Shown here one piece after another: positions 8,613 to 16,561 of a stretch of DNA of 42,014 nt (position 1 is the first letter of the stretch; each line of letters opens with the position of its first letter). Below the pieces are notes generated by a model, which saw only the letters and a program-made list of their open reading frames with translations, ran no database searches and was not told the DNA's origin. The translations under genes were made by a program, and so were the position numbers. The DNA comes from an uncultured Eubacteriales bacterium (lineage in GTDB: Bacteria; Bacillota; Clostridia; Lachnospirales; Lachnospiraceae), in contig CASEML010000121.1 in assembly GCA_949289145.1 (NCBI GenBank), positions 1-42,014 on the forward strand, given 5' to 3'.

Positions 8613-8959
8613 ATGTTAGACAAGGATATGCGTGAACCGCTGTTTGATTATCTGGAAGAATTTTATGGAAAAATCCGCATTTTTGAAGAGAGATAGAATT
8701 TTTGTGGCGGCCGGAGCTTTATCAGATACAAAAGTGGAACGATATGCCGGAATACAAACAAAAAAGCAAAGAGTTTGTACGGGATAAAATTGTGGAAAGG
8801 ATTTCAGAAGGGGTATTAAAGCACCAGATTACAGATTTATTGTTTGAAAGGGACTATGAACTGCTGGTAGAGGAAATCCGGCAAGTAAAAAAACAAAATC
8901 TGGAAAAAAGAATCCATAATGGCACTGTAGGAAAACAGCGGAGAAGGAGAAGAGTATGA
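8613..8959 (+). pseudogene. sce7726-family protein, broken by internal out-of-frame deletion
   Basis: Two separated pieces of what looks like one protein survive. An ATG at 8613, behind GGAGG, encodes 27 residues (MLDKDMREPLFDYLEEFYGK, then IRIFEER) and hits a stop at 8694-8696. Directly after it, in another frame, the sequence resumes as EFLWRPELYQIQKWND and runs about 85 residues to 8959. From memory, the first piece matches the N-terminus and the second the C-terminus of sce7726-family proteins, which are around 200 residues long; the middle of about 100 residues is missing. The downstream piece lacks its own ribosome binding site. It overlaps the cupin start by 4 bases (ATGA), so it may still pass ribosomes to that gene. 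Family recall is moderately sure; no function is established. Confidence 0.6.
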
Positions 8960-9285
8960 TCATTGATTTTAACAATATGAAGGAGACCGTCATTAAAAAT
9001 TTTTATGGCGGAGAATTGGAAGCAAGAGCGAAAATGTATACGGACGAGAATGGAAAGATTATGTATGGAACTTTGATTCCGGGAGCTTCTATCGGACTGC
9101 ACACCCATGAAAACAACAGTGAAATCGTATATGTACTGCAGGGAAAAGGTAAAGTATTGTACGATGGTGTCTGGGAAGAAGTGAAGGAGGGGAGCTGTCA
9201 CTATTGCCCGAAAGGACACACGCACAATTTTGTCAATGATGGCGATAAAGATTTAGTTATTTTTTCTGTGGTACCGGAGCAGTAA
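8956..9285 (+). CDS. Small single-domain cupin protein
   Basis: This 109-residue protein is a single cupin barrel. Cupin motif 1 is seen as GLHTHENNSEIVYVLQGKG (His and Glu metal ligands) and motif 2 as CPKGHTHNFVN. Both histidine sets are present, so it probably binds a divalent metal. Small cupins of this kind include sugar isomerases, dioxygenases and regulators, so no reaction can be assigned. The start overlaps the end of the broken upstream gene in an ATGA. Probably the last gene of the Nudix transcript. Confidence 0.85.
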   Translation: MIIDFNNMKETVIKNFYGGELEARAKMYTDENGKIMYGTLIPGASIGLHTHENNSEIVYVLQGKGKVLYDGVWEEVKEGSCHYCPKGHTHNFVNDGDKDLVIFSVVPEQ

Positions 9286-9315
9286 CAACGTAACAGAAGA
9301 AATCCCTTTGCTTTC

Positions 9316-9344
9316 TATACAAATGATGAAAAATATGGTAAGAT
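9316..9344 (+). promoter_or_regulatory. Candidate extended -10 promoter for the EF-Tu2/SseB gene
   Basis: TATACA (9316-9321) and TAAGAT (9339-9344) are 17 bases apart, with TGG just before the -10. Both boxes are imperfect. The nearest gene start is 71 bases downstream. Confidence 0.4.
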
Positions 9345-9414
9345 ATAAGCCGAATCTTAATTAAAAGACCAATGATACAAAAGGAGATATTCTATAGAAA
9401 AGGGGAAGTATTCG

Positions 9415-10602
9415 ATGGGATTATGGAATCAGTTATTTGGAAAAAAAGAAGTAAAACAGGAAAATGCTGCTAAGGAGCCGGCAGAAGAAATAAAAAAAGA
9501 AGAAAAGGCTCAGCAGACAGCGCCAGCGGAGCTGCCAGAAATCTGTACCTTTATGGTGGAACAGATTTTTACTGTCAAGGACAGAGGATGTATTGTAGCC
9601 GGAATCATTCGAAATGGACAGATTGGATTAAATGACACAGTCTATGTATTAGGACGAGGGAAAAGTGTACAAGAATCCAGAGTACTTGGGCTGGAGAACC
9701 CTCAGATGGGTCAGATGGAAAAAGCAGCTCAGGGAACACCGGTGGGAATTTTATTAGAAAACATCACCAATGAAAACATTCATGCAGGAGATATTATCTC
9801 AAATGTAAAACCTAATACAGAAGATATCAACGAACCGGTTATGAATCCTCGTATTCAGGGATTGATGCGTCAGGCTGCAGGAAATCCTTCGGAAGAAATC
9901 ATGAATCTGTTATATGAAGAACTGGCAATGAATGCGAGATTGTTATCGGCAATGATGGTGACACATGAGCCGGTAAAAAAAGAAGATGGGACAGCAGTTT
10001 TTGAACAGGAAACAAAGATGCAGCTTCCGTTGCTTACATCACCGGACGGTTCTAAATATTATCCGGCATTTACCGACTGGCAGGAGCTTAACAAGTGGCA
10101 CGAAATATTAGAACCAAAGACATTACTTTTAACATTGGAAGATTATGTGGCGTTGGTATTAAAAAATAAAGATACCAAAGGTATTGTAATCAATCCCTTT
10201 GGTGAAAACATGATGGTGGATCGTCCTCTGTTGGAGCACTTAAAACGGAAAAAAGATATGCTCGTGCAGGGAAAGAGTATACAGCCCATAGATAAAAATG
10301 AAGAAATTTCTTTGGCTGAAGCAGCAGAATTTCCGGCAGGGATGGTAGAGAAAATAACAGAAGAACTGAAGGAAGAAGCTTGTGTGGAAAGAGCATGGCT
10401 TCGTTTGATGAAACGCAAGGAGGAAATCAGTTATCTATTTGTGGCAGATATTGCACTACCGGGAAATCAGGAGGCAGTGTTTGAGCGTGTAGCGAATGCA
10501 GTAAGACCTTTCTTAAAAGGAATGTATATTAATATGACCACATGTCAACAGGAATTTGGAAAAAATGCAGTTGAGGGAGTAGCCCCATTTTATAAAAAAT
10601 AA
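9415..10602 (+). CDS. Fusion of EF-Tu domain-2-like barrel and SseB-family domains
   Basis: This 395-residue soluble protein has an unusual domain order. Residues 1-40 are a charged Lys/Glu/Ala linker. Residues about 45-130 look like a translation-factor domain 2 beta-barrel (FMVEQIFTVKDRGCIVAGII, GQIGLNDTVYVLG, AAQGTPVGILLENITNENIH), as found after the GTPase domain of EF-Tu; there is no G domain. Residues about 160-285 resemble the SseB N-terminal domain (LPLLTSPDGSKYYPAFTDW, GIVINPFGENMMVDR). Residues about 300-395 resemble the SseB C-terminal domain (RAWLRLMKRK, FLKGMYINMTTCQQEF). SseB was named for a serine-sensitivity phenotype in E. coli, and its molecular role is unclear. The joint presence suggests a ribosome- or translation-linked accessory role, which is inference. 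Confidence 0.75.
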   Translation: MGLWNQLFGKKEVKQENAAKEPAEEIKKEEKAQQTAPAELPEICTFMVEQIFTVKDRGCIVAGIIRNGQIGLNDTVYVLGRGKSVQESRVLGLENPQMGQMEKAAQGTPVGILLENITNENIHAGDIISNVKPNTEDINEPVMNPRIQGLMRQAAGNPSEEIMNLLYEELAMNARLLSAMMVTHEPVKKEDGTAVFEQETKMQLPLLTSPDGSKYYPAFTDWQELNKWHEILEPKTLLLTLEDYVALVLKNKDTKGIVINPFGENMMVDRPLLEHLKRKKDMLVQGKSIQPIDKNEEISLAEAAEFPAGMVEKITEELKEEACVERAWLRLMKRKEEISYLFVADIALPGNQEAVFERVANAVRPFLKGMYINMTTCQQEFGKNAVEGVAPFYKK

Positions 10603-10652
10603 ATGAGATTCATAGTTTTGAGGAAAATGGGAAACATAGTAAGGAGTATAGC

Positions 10653-11162
10653 ATGGAAATTTGGGACGGATATTTCGAAGATGAAACATTGGCAGGAGTA
10701 GATTTGATTCGAGGTCAGACAATACCGGAAGGCTTAATGCACATTGTCAGTGAAATCATAGTGCGTCATGAAGACGGAGATTATCTTTTAATGCAGAGAG
10801 ATTTAAAAAAAGAAACTTACCCTGGTTTATACGAGGCCAGCGCAGGCGGCAGCGTTTTAAAGGGAGAAACCCCTATAGAGGGTGCTTTTCGGGAATTGAA
10901 GGAAGAAACCGGAATTCAGGCAGATTCTCTGATACAGATTTACCGGAAGATAAATAATAAAAGAAATGCCATACATTATGGATACTTATGCCATGTGAAT
11001 GGTGCGAAAGACAAGATACGCCTGCAGGAAGGGGAAACAGTCAGTTACCGCTGGCTTCCAAAAGAAGAATTTTTGAAATTTGCAGATAGTAAAGAATTTG
11101 TTCCCAGTTTAAGGGAACGGCTTTCGGAATATTTAGAATCCATTAAAAGGGAAAAACCCTAA
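10653..11162 (+). CDS. Nudix hydrolase, isopentenyl-diphosphate isomerase-like branch
   Basis: This 169-residue protein has a Nudix box running from AGGSVLKGETPIEGAFREL into KEETGI (about residues 66-90). The N-terminal part MEIWDGYFEDETLAGVDLIR, with PEGLMHIVSEIIV and LLMQRDLKKETYPGLYE, is the pattern of YfcD/IDI-like Nudix proteins, in which WDGY and the HxV segment recur. It lacks enough to be called a true isomerase; a (di)nucleotide or small phosphate substrate is likely. Start ATG 10653 follows AAGGAG. It sits 50 bases after the SseB fusion and 17 before the DUF1622 gene. Confidence 0.8.
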   Translation: MEIWDGYFEDETLAGVDLIRGQTIPEGLMHIVSEIIVRHEDGDYLLMQRDLKKETYPGLYEASAGGSVLKGETPIEGAFRELKEETGIQADSLIQIYRKINNKRNAIHYGYLCHVNGAKDKIRLQEGETVSYRWLPKEEFLKFADSKEFVPSLRERLSEYLESIKREKP

Positions 11163-11179
11163 AAAGGAAGGGGACAGGC

Positions 11180-11512
11180 ATGGAAGTTTTGCATTTTTTG
11201 GAAAACTGTCTAAACAGTTTGGTGGAGGTTGCCATTTTAATTTTTGAATTTATTGGCGTCAGCATCATTATTGTATCGGGTATCCGTGGATTTTACAATT
11301 ATGTTAGACGTTATCCGGAAACAAAGCTAATCCTTGCTAAGGGGCTTGCTATGGGACTGGAATTTAAAATGGGAAGTGAGATTTTGCGAACTGTTATGGT
11401 ACAGGAGTGGTCAGAAATAGGTACTGTAGCAGGCATTATTGTATTGCGTGCGGCTTTGACCTTTTTGATTCATTGGGAAATTAAGCAGGAAGAAATAGGA
11501 AATAAAACATAG
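11180..11512 (+). CDS. DUF1622 small membrane protein
   Basis: This 110-residue protein has three hydrophobic segments, at about residues 15-37, 53-70 (weak, LAKGLAMGLEFKMGSEIL) and 80-98. The overall pattern (VEVAILIFEFIGVSIIIVSG, LEFKMGSEILRTV, GTVAGIIVLRAALTFLI) matches DUF1622. The family is known only as small predicted integral membrane proteins. The start follows AAGGAAGGGGA. It lies between a Nudix gene and a superoxide dismutase; no functional link is proven. Confidence 0.8.
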   Translation: MEVLHFLENCLNSLVEVAILIFEFIGVSIIIVSGIRGFYNYVRRYPETKLILAKGLAMGLEFKMGSEILRTVMVQEWSEIGTVAGIIVLRAALTFLIHWEIKQEEIGNKT

Positions 11513-11573
11513 CACTGTACCATATCAGGGAATCGCGCATAAGATAATAAGAAAGCTTTTGCGGGTGGATGTC

Positions 11574-12200
11574 ATGGAAAATGAATATTATCCCTTTTAC
11601 AACACACCATTGCCATATATGTACGATGCTTTAGAGCCATTCATTGATGAAAAGACAATGCATCTTCATCATGACCGGCATTTGCAGACCTACATCGATA
11701 ATTTAAATAAAATTATGCAGGAGAACCGATGGCTACAAAGGTATTCATTAGAAGAATTGCTGTATAATCTGGAAGCATTTCCTCACGAAATAAGTACGGC
11801 AATCCGGCAAAATGCAGGGGGTGTATACAATCACAGACTGTATTTTGAAACTATGAGTCCAGAAGGAAATATTGTTCCCCGGGGGCAAATTAAGCGGGGG
11901 ATAGATAGTGCTTTTGGAAGCTATGAAAGTTTTAAAAAGATATTCAAGGAATCTGCCTTGAAAGTCTTTGGCTCTGGGTATGCGATGCTGGTAACGGATG
12001 GGGTCAGATATTATATTATTACTACACAAAACCAAAACACACCGCTGGAACTTGGTCTGTATCCTATCATAGGAATAGATGTGTGGGAGCATGCATATTA
12101 TTTGAAACATTATAATGTGAGGGCTGCTTATGTGGATGATTGGTTCGGGGTGGTAGACTGGAAGAAAGCAGAGGAAAGGTGCTGTGCCACATATGATTAG
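11574..12200 (+). CDS. sodA: Superoxide dismutase, Mn/Fe family (Mn-type second sphere)
   Basis: This 208-residue enzyme dismutates superoxide to oxygen and hydrogen peroxide. All four metal ligands can be read: His32 (in HLHHDRH), His87 (in YNHRLYF), Asp169 and His173 (in DVWEHAYYL). The gateway residues His36 and Tyr40 are present. A glycine pair in NAGG (82-83) with Gln154 in TQNQNTPLE is the arrangement of Mn-type enzymes. Some aromatic positions differ: GSGYAML for the usual GSGWAWL, and NHRLYF for NHSLFW. I start at ATG 11574 (GGTGG 6 bases upstream); an in-frame TTG at 11559 is less likely. In an anaerobe this serves defence against transient oxygen. Confidence 0.9.
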   Translation: MENEYYPFYNTPLPYMYDALEPFIDEKTMHLHHDRHLQTYIDNLNKIMQENRWLQRYSLEELLYNLEAFPHEISTAIRQNAGGVYNHRLYFETMSPEGNIVPRGQIKRGIDSAFGSYESFKKIFKESALKVFGSGYAMLVTDGVRYYIITTQNQNTPLELGLYPIIGIDVWEHAYYLKHYNVRAAYVDDWFGVVDWKKAEERCCATYD

Positions 12201-12209
12201 GAGTATACT

Positions 12210-13025
12210 ATGAGAATCGCATTATGTCAGAGAACCACATACACAGAAAATAAAGAGAAAAACATAAAAGAAACACAAGAAATGCTAGACCGTGCCATGC
12301 ATGGCTGCAATGATGTGGACTTAGTAATGTTTCCGGAATGCAATTACGGGGAGGTTACCAGTAGCCGCATGGCAGCTTCCTATGCAGAACCAATGGACGG
12401 AGTTTATATTACACTTATGCAGGAACAGGCGGCAAAGTATAAAGTAAACCTGATTCCGGGAAGCTTTGCAGAGAAAGCGGAAAACGGCAGATGTTACAAT
12501 ACTCTTCCCTTTCTTAACAGACAAGGTAAGGTGTTAGGGAAATACCGGAAAATTCATCTGGCAGATTCTTCTGGGGCGCGGGAATCGGATTTACTTGAAG
12601 CGGGACATGAGCTAAAGCTGGTGGATACTGAATTTGGTAAAGTAGGCCTGATGGTCTGCTATGATATGCGTTTTCCGGAAATGGCAAGAAGCCTTGCACT
12701 GGCAGGTGCAGATTTCATATGTGCGGCTGCCTGCTGGCCGGCAGGGCTTGTATTGCCGCCTAGAGTTTCCCATTGGGATATTCTGACTAAGGCCACCGCA
12801 TTGTATAACTTGACATATTTTGTTGTATGTAATGTTTATGGCGAAGTAAAGGGAAGTTTCCCCTTTGGGTGCTCAAGAGTGGTCAATCCATGGGGGGACG
12901 TGATAGCAGATTGCTCTTCCGGAACAAAAATTGTATATGCAGACATTGATTTTGAATATCAGAAGTGGGTAAGAGAAGAGGTTGCCACATTTCGGAACCG
13001 GCGTCCGGATGTGTATCAATTATAA
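12210..13025 (+). CDS. Carbon-nitrogen hydrolase (nitrilase superfamily)
   Basis: This 271-residue enzyme has the catalytic triad of the superfamily in order: Glu in MFPECNYGE (about residue 44), Lys in YRKIHLAD (about residue 114) and Cys in LMVCYDMRFPE (about residue 149). It therefore hydrolyses an amide, or a nitrile-like C-N bond. GARESDLLEAG resembles omega-amidase and carbamoylputrescine hydrolase-type proteins, but the substrate cannot be fixed. The start, ATG 12210, is 10 bases after the sodA stop with GGAG upstream, so it is probably cotranscribed with sodA and the following DUF2156 gene. Confidence 0.85.
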   Translation: MRIALCQRTTYTENKEKNIKETQEMLDRAMHGCNDVDLVMFPECNYGEVTSSRMAASYAEPMDGVYITLMQEQAAKYKVNLIPGSFAEKAENGRCYNTLPFLNRQGKVLGKYRKIHLADSSGARESDLLEAGHELKLVDTEFGKVGLMVCYDMRFPEMARSLALAGADFICAAACWPAGLVLPPRVSHWDILTKATALYNLTYFVVCNVYGEVKGSFPFGCSRVVNPWGDVIADCSSGTKIVYADIDFEYQKWVREEVATFRNRRPDVYQL

Positions 13026-13044
13026 TCACTTTTGGAGGAAAGCT

Positions 13045-13941
13045 ATGAAAATAAAATTTAAATGCCCCGAGATAGAAGACAAGGAGCTTATCAAAAGTTT
13101 TTTAAAACAAGAACACAGCAGAAATTGTGAGATGACATTTGCAAATATATTTTTGTGGTCTAGGACAATATATCCTCTGAAATTTGCAGTAATAGAGAAT
13201 ACCATATGTTTTTTGAGCGAAACAGAAGGGTATTCTGTCACCTTTCCTATCGGGACAGGAGATAAGAAAAAGGTGATTGAGCTGTTGAAAGAAGAATGGA
13301 AACAGGAAGGAAGAAAGCTGACACTGCGTTTGGTAACAGAAGAACAGTTCCGGCAATTACAGGAAATGTATGGTGAAAAGGTGGAAATTTCCTATAATAG
13401 AAATATAGCAGATTATGTATACGAAACGGAAAAATTGATCCGGCTGTCGGGGAAAAAATACCATGGGAAGAAAAATCATATTAATCGCTTTATTGCAAAT
13501 CATCCAGAGTGGCAGTATGAACCTATTACAAAAGAAAATGTTTCCCAATGTATTGCAATGGCAGAGGAATGGGGAAGAAGAAATGGATGTGACGAAAATA
13601 AAGACAAGCAGCAGGAACTTTCCGTAGCTATTCAGGGCTTGACTATGTTGGAAGCACTGGACTTAAAGGGCGGACTGCTCAGGGCAGAGGGCGAAGTGAT
13701 CGCCTTTACTTTTGGAGGAGCTGTTTGCGATGATACTTTCGTAGTGCATGTGGAAAAAGCATATGCAGAGATACAGGGAGCTTATCCGATGATAAACCGG
13801 GAATTTTTAAAGGCAGAAGCAGCAGGATATATGTATGTGAACAGAGAGGACGATACCGGAGCAGAGGGGTTAAGAAAAGCAAAGCTTTCCTATCATCCGG
13901 TGTTTCTTATTGAAAAGGGAATTGTAACACTGATGGATTAA
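13045..13941 (+). CDS. DUF2156 (phosphatidylglycerol lysyltransferase C-terminal-like) protein
   Basis: This 298-residue soluble protein has the double GNAT-like fold of DUF2156 proteins, the cytosolic half of MprF, here without a membrane flippase. Markers are MTFANIFLWSRTI near the N-terminus, KYHGKKNHINRF at about residues 145-156, and LRKAKLSYHPVFLIEKG near the end. In MprF this domain transfers lysine from Lys-tRNA to phosphatidylglycerol. Stand-alone versions are widespread in clostridia and their acceptor is unknown. Start ATG 13045 follows GGAGG (13034-13038); the long in-frame extension back to 12982 lies inside the previous gene and is rejected. Confidence 0.82.
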   Translation: MKIKFKCPEIEDKELIKSFLKQEHSRNCEMTFANIFLWSRTIYPLKFAVIENTICFLSETEGYSVTFPIGTGDKKKVIELLKEEWKQEGRKLTLRLVTEEQFRQLQEMYGEKVEISYNRNIADYVYETEKLIRLSGKKYHGKKNHINRFIANHPEWQYEPITKENVSQCIAMAEEWGRRNGCDENKDKQQELSVAIQGLTMLEALDLKGGLLRAEGEVIAFTFGGAVCDDTFVVHVEKAYAEIQGAYPMINREFLKAEAAGYMYVNREDDTGAEGLRKAKLSYHPVFLIEKGIVTLMD

Positions 13942-13956
13942 GAGAGGGAAGTCAGA

Positions 13957-15055
13957 ATGAAATTTAAAAAAGGGAGAATGAGCCATGCACAGATTATTGC
14001 CATTGGTTACATGCTGGTTATCGTCGCAGGAACTTTTGCATTGATGCTTCCGATATCCTCCAGACAAGGAGAGACTACTAAATTTTCAGAGGCATTGTTT
14101 ACTGCTACTAGTGCCACTTGTGTAACAGGTCTGGTGGTAGTGGATACTGCCAGTCATTGGAGCCTTTTTGGGCAATGTATTATTTTAGTGATGATACAAA
14201 TTGGCGGATTAGGTTTTATGACTATGGGCGTTATGTTTGCCATGCTTATGAAAAAACGATATTTCTTCCTTTACCGGATATGTAGACAATGTATGGCTTA
14301 ATATTACTTTGATGCTCCTGATTACTCTTGGCAGTATTGGTTTTTTCGTTTGGAATGATATAAAGAAAAATAAAAGACATGTAAAAAAATATAATTTACA
14401 TACCAAAATAACCATATCAACTACCTTGCTCATATTTGTTGTTAGTTCTGCCTTATTTTTTCTTTTTGAAAAAGACGGGCTTATGAAGGATATGGGAGCG
14501 AAAGAAACCATATTAGCTTCTTTGTTTAGTTCGGTAACACCGAGAACAGCAGGCTTTAATACCATAGATACCGGAGCACTCAGCAACAGCTCTCAGCTCT
14601 TGACTATGGTGTTGATGTTCATTGGTGGAAGTCCCGGCTCTACAGCAGGCGGTGTAAAGACGGTTACCATTACTGTGTTAGTGGTGTATGTCTGGTCAAA
14701 TTTGAGAAGTGAAACAGGATGCAATATTTTTGGAAGAAGGCTGCCTGACGAAGCAATTAAGAAAGCATGTAATGTAGTTATTTTGAATTTATTATTGGCA
14801 GTGACTGCAATCATTGCCATTTCCTATATACAGCCGCTCGAGATAAATGAACTTATGTTCGAGGCGTTTTCCGCCATTGGAACTGCAGGAATGTCTATGG
14901 GAATTACCAGAGAACTTACAGCAGCATCCCGGCTGGTGATTATCATATTAATGTTTTGCGGAAGAATCGGAAGTATGTCTTTTGCTCTTTCCTTTACTGA
15001 GAGAAAGCAGGTGCCGCCAGTAAAATTACCAGAAGAAAATGTTTTGATAGGATGA
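13957..15055 (+). pseudogene. ktrB: Potassium channel subunit KtrB/TrkH, broken by internal deletion and frameshift
   Basis: The gene starts well: ATG 13957, membrane segment IIAIGYMLVIVAGTFALMLP, then the first pore loop TSATCVTGLVVVDT and IQIGGLGFMTMGVMF. Translation then leaves the family after MLMKKR and stops at 14299-14301. The family reading resumes in another frame at SSFTGYVDNVWLNITL (about 14261 on), with GSIGFFVWNDI and the pore loops TPRTAGFNTID and GGSPGSTAGGVKT. It runs to 15055 and ends with GRIGSMSF. Together the pieces make about 365 residues against about 450 usual, so around 85 codons, including the second pore region, are missing. The protein cannot form a normal four-repeat pore. 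It is followed by an intact ktrA. Confidence 0.85.
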
Positions 15056-15071
15056 CAAAAGGAGGAACAGT

Positions 15072-15725
15072 ATGAAATCAATTTTAATCATAGGTATGGG
15101 AAGATTTGGAAATCACCTTTGCAGAAAGATGGTGGAATTAAAAAATCAGGTTATGATTATTGACACGGATGAAGAAAAGCTTAAGGCGATGATGCCGGTA
15201 GTTACCAGTGCAAAAATCGGTGACTGTACCAATGTTGAGGTGCTGAAAAGTATAGGCGTGGGTAATTTTGATATTTGCTTTGTATGTATCGGGACAAATT
15301 TTCAAAGCAGTTTGGAAATTACCAGTTTGTTGAAGGAAAATGGTGCACGGTATGTGGTAAGTAAGGCCACCAGAGATATTCAGGCGAAATTCTTGTTGCG
15401 CAACGGTGCCGATGAAGTTATTTATCCTGACAGAGACATGGCAGAAAAAACCGCAATGCGTTACAATGCGGATCATATTTTTGATTATATTGAATTGGAT
15501 GAGGAGTTCTCTGTTTATGAAATACCGGTTTTGCAAAAGTGGGTAGGAAAGTCCATTAGAGACGTGAATTTTCGTGTGAAATATAATGTAAGTATTTTGG
15601 GAACCAGAGATGAAAATGATAAGATGCAGTTGATGCCGGGACCAGATTATGTGTTTAAGGAAGAGGAACATTTGATGGTGATTGGCAGAAATGAGGATGT
15701 GAACAGAATTTTAAAACATATATAA
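15072..15725 (+). CDS. ktrA: Ktr/Trk potassium uptake regulatory subunit (RCK protein)
   Basis: This 217-residue cytosolic protein is an RCK subunit that gates the KtrB/TrkH channel. An N-terminal Rossmann fold is seen as ILIIGMGRFGNHLC (GxGxxG, residues about 4-17), with the acidic ribose-binding residue in VMIIDTDEE. A C-terminal RCK_C domain covers about residues 135-217 (LQKWVGKSIRDVNFR through LMVIGRNEDVNRIL). It starts 16 bases after the ktrB remnant with AAAGGAGGA. Nothing in it looks damaged, so it may now serve another channel subunit encoded elsewhere, or the ktrB damage is recent or artefactual. Confidence 0.9.
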   Translation: MKSILIIGMGRFGNHLCRKMVELKNQVMIIDTDEEKLKAMMPVVTSAKIGDCTNVEVLKSIGVGNFDICFVCIGTNFQSSLEITSLLKENGARYVVSKATRDIQAKFLLRNGADEVIYPDRDMAEKTAMRYNADHIFDYIELDEEFSVYEIPVLQKWVGKSIRDVNFRVKYNVSILGTRDENDKMQLMPGPDYVFKEEEHLMVIGRNEDVNRILKHI

Positions 15726-15732
15726 AAAAGTG

Positions 15733-15756
15733 TAAGGCTCAGTTACCTGAGCCTTA
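15733..15756 (+). terminator. Terminator-like hairpin after ktrA
   Basis: Ten-bp perfect arms TAAGGCTCAG (15733-15742) and CTGAGCCTTA (15747-15756) enclose a 4-nt loop, 7 bases after the ktrA stop. The T-run comes only after a G-rich stretch (ATTTTA, from 15766), so termination may be weak. Confidence 0.55.
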
Positions 15757-15787
15757 AGAGGGGGGATTTTATAAAAGAAACTATTTG

Positions 15788-15815
15788 CTTGTCAAGGTGC
15801 TTATCTCTTGACAAG
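15788..15815. repeat. 9-bp perfect inverted repeat, possible operator
   Basis: CTTGTCAAG (15788-15796) and CTTGACAAG (15807-15815) are exact inverted copies 10 bases apart, about 80 bases before the HAD gene. It may be a regulator binding site or a second hairpin; no matching regulator was recognised. Confidence 0.5.
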
Positions 15816-15895
15816 TATTAATATAAAGTAAAAATGTGGCTTAAGTATGATAGAAATGTGAAAAAAATGTGAAAATAAAGAGAAGGAGGAAAATA

Positions 15896-16561
15896 GTGTT
15901 ACAGGGTGTTATTTTTGATATGGATGGTCTGATGTTAGATACGGAAAAGTTGCTGCTGCGTTTTTGGTGTGAAGCAGCAGCAGAGATGGGATATGCAATG
16001 GAAAAGAAGCATGTGCTGTCCATCCGCAGTCTTGCAGCAGAATATGCAGAAGCAAAATTGCAGGAATATTTCGGAGCAGATTTTAATTATCAGAAAGTTA
16101 GAGCCAGAAGAAAGGAATTGATGAATTCATACATAGAAGAACATGGAATTGAAACAAAGCAGGGGGTTCGTGAACTGCTTGTTTTTTTAAAGGATCATGG
16201 TTATAAGACGTCAGTGGCAACGGCAACTGATTTAGAGAGAACGCAGAAGTATCTAAAGAGTGTGGACTTGTTGCAATATTTTGATAAAATTGTTTGTGCA
16301 TCCATGGTGGAGAGAGGAAAACCGGAACCCGACATATATATTAGAGCAGCAAAGGAATTAAAAATTTTACCGGAAAATTGTATTGCACTGGAGGATTCGC
16401 CAAATGGTATTCTCTCTGCTTACCGTGCAGGGTGTATGCCGGTGATGGTACCGGATTTGGATGAACCTTCAGAGGAAATAAAGAAACTGTTGTTCGGATT
16501 GGAAGAAAATTTATTACAAGTAATTGATTTGATAAAGGAAATGGAGGAAGAAGAAAAATGA
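15896..16561 (+). CDS. HAD-superfamily phosphatase, beta-phosphoglucomutase-like subfamily
   Basis: This 221-residue enzyme has all HAD motifs: FDMDGLMLDTE (motif I, nucleophile and acid Asp residues 9 and 11), the threonine motif in VATATDLERT, the lysine in ERGKPEPDIY and the acidic motif IALEDSPNG. The cap is inserted after motif I, as in beta-phosphoglucomutase and sugar or nucleotide phosphatases. The substrate is not predictable. I use GTG 15896 because AAGGAGG lies 6 bases upstream; an upstream in-frame codon at 15869 would overlap that site. The stop overlaps the aminotransferase start by 4 bases, so the two are coupled. Confidence 0.87.
   Translation: MLQGVIFDMDGLMLDTEKLLLRFWCEAAAEMGYAMEKKHVLSIRSLAAEYAEAKLQEYFGADFNYQKVRARRKELMNSYIEEHGIETKQGVRELLVFLKDHGYKTSVATATDLERTQKYLKSVDLLQYFDKIVCASMVERGKPEPDIYIRAAKELKILPENCIALEDSPNGILSAYRAGCMPVMVPDLDEPSEEIKKLLFGLEENLLQVIDLIKEMEEEEK

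Noticed and set aside
15138-15671. 177-codon open frame on the minus strand
   Set aside because: It lies fully opposite ktrA, whose family assignment is clear, and its translation resembles no known protein.
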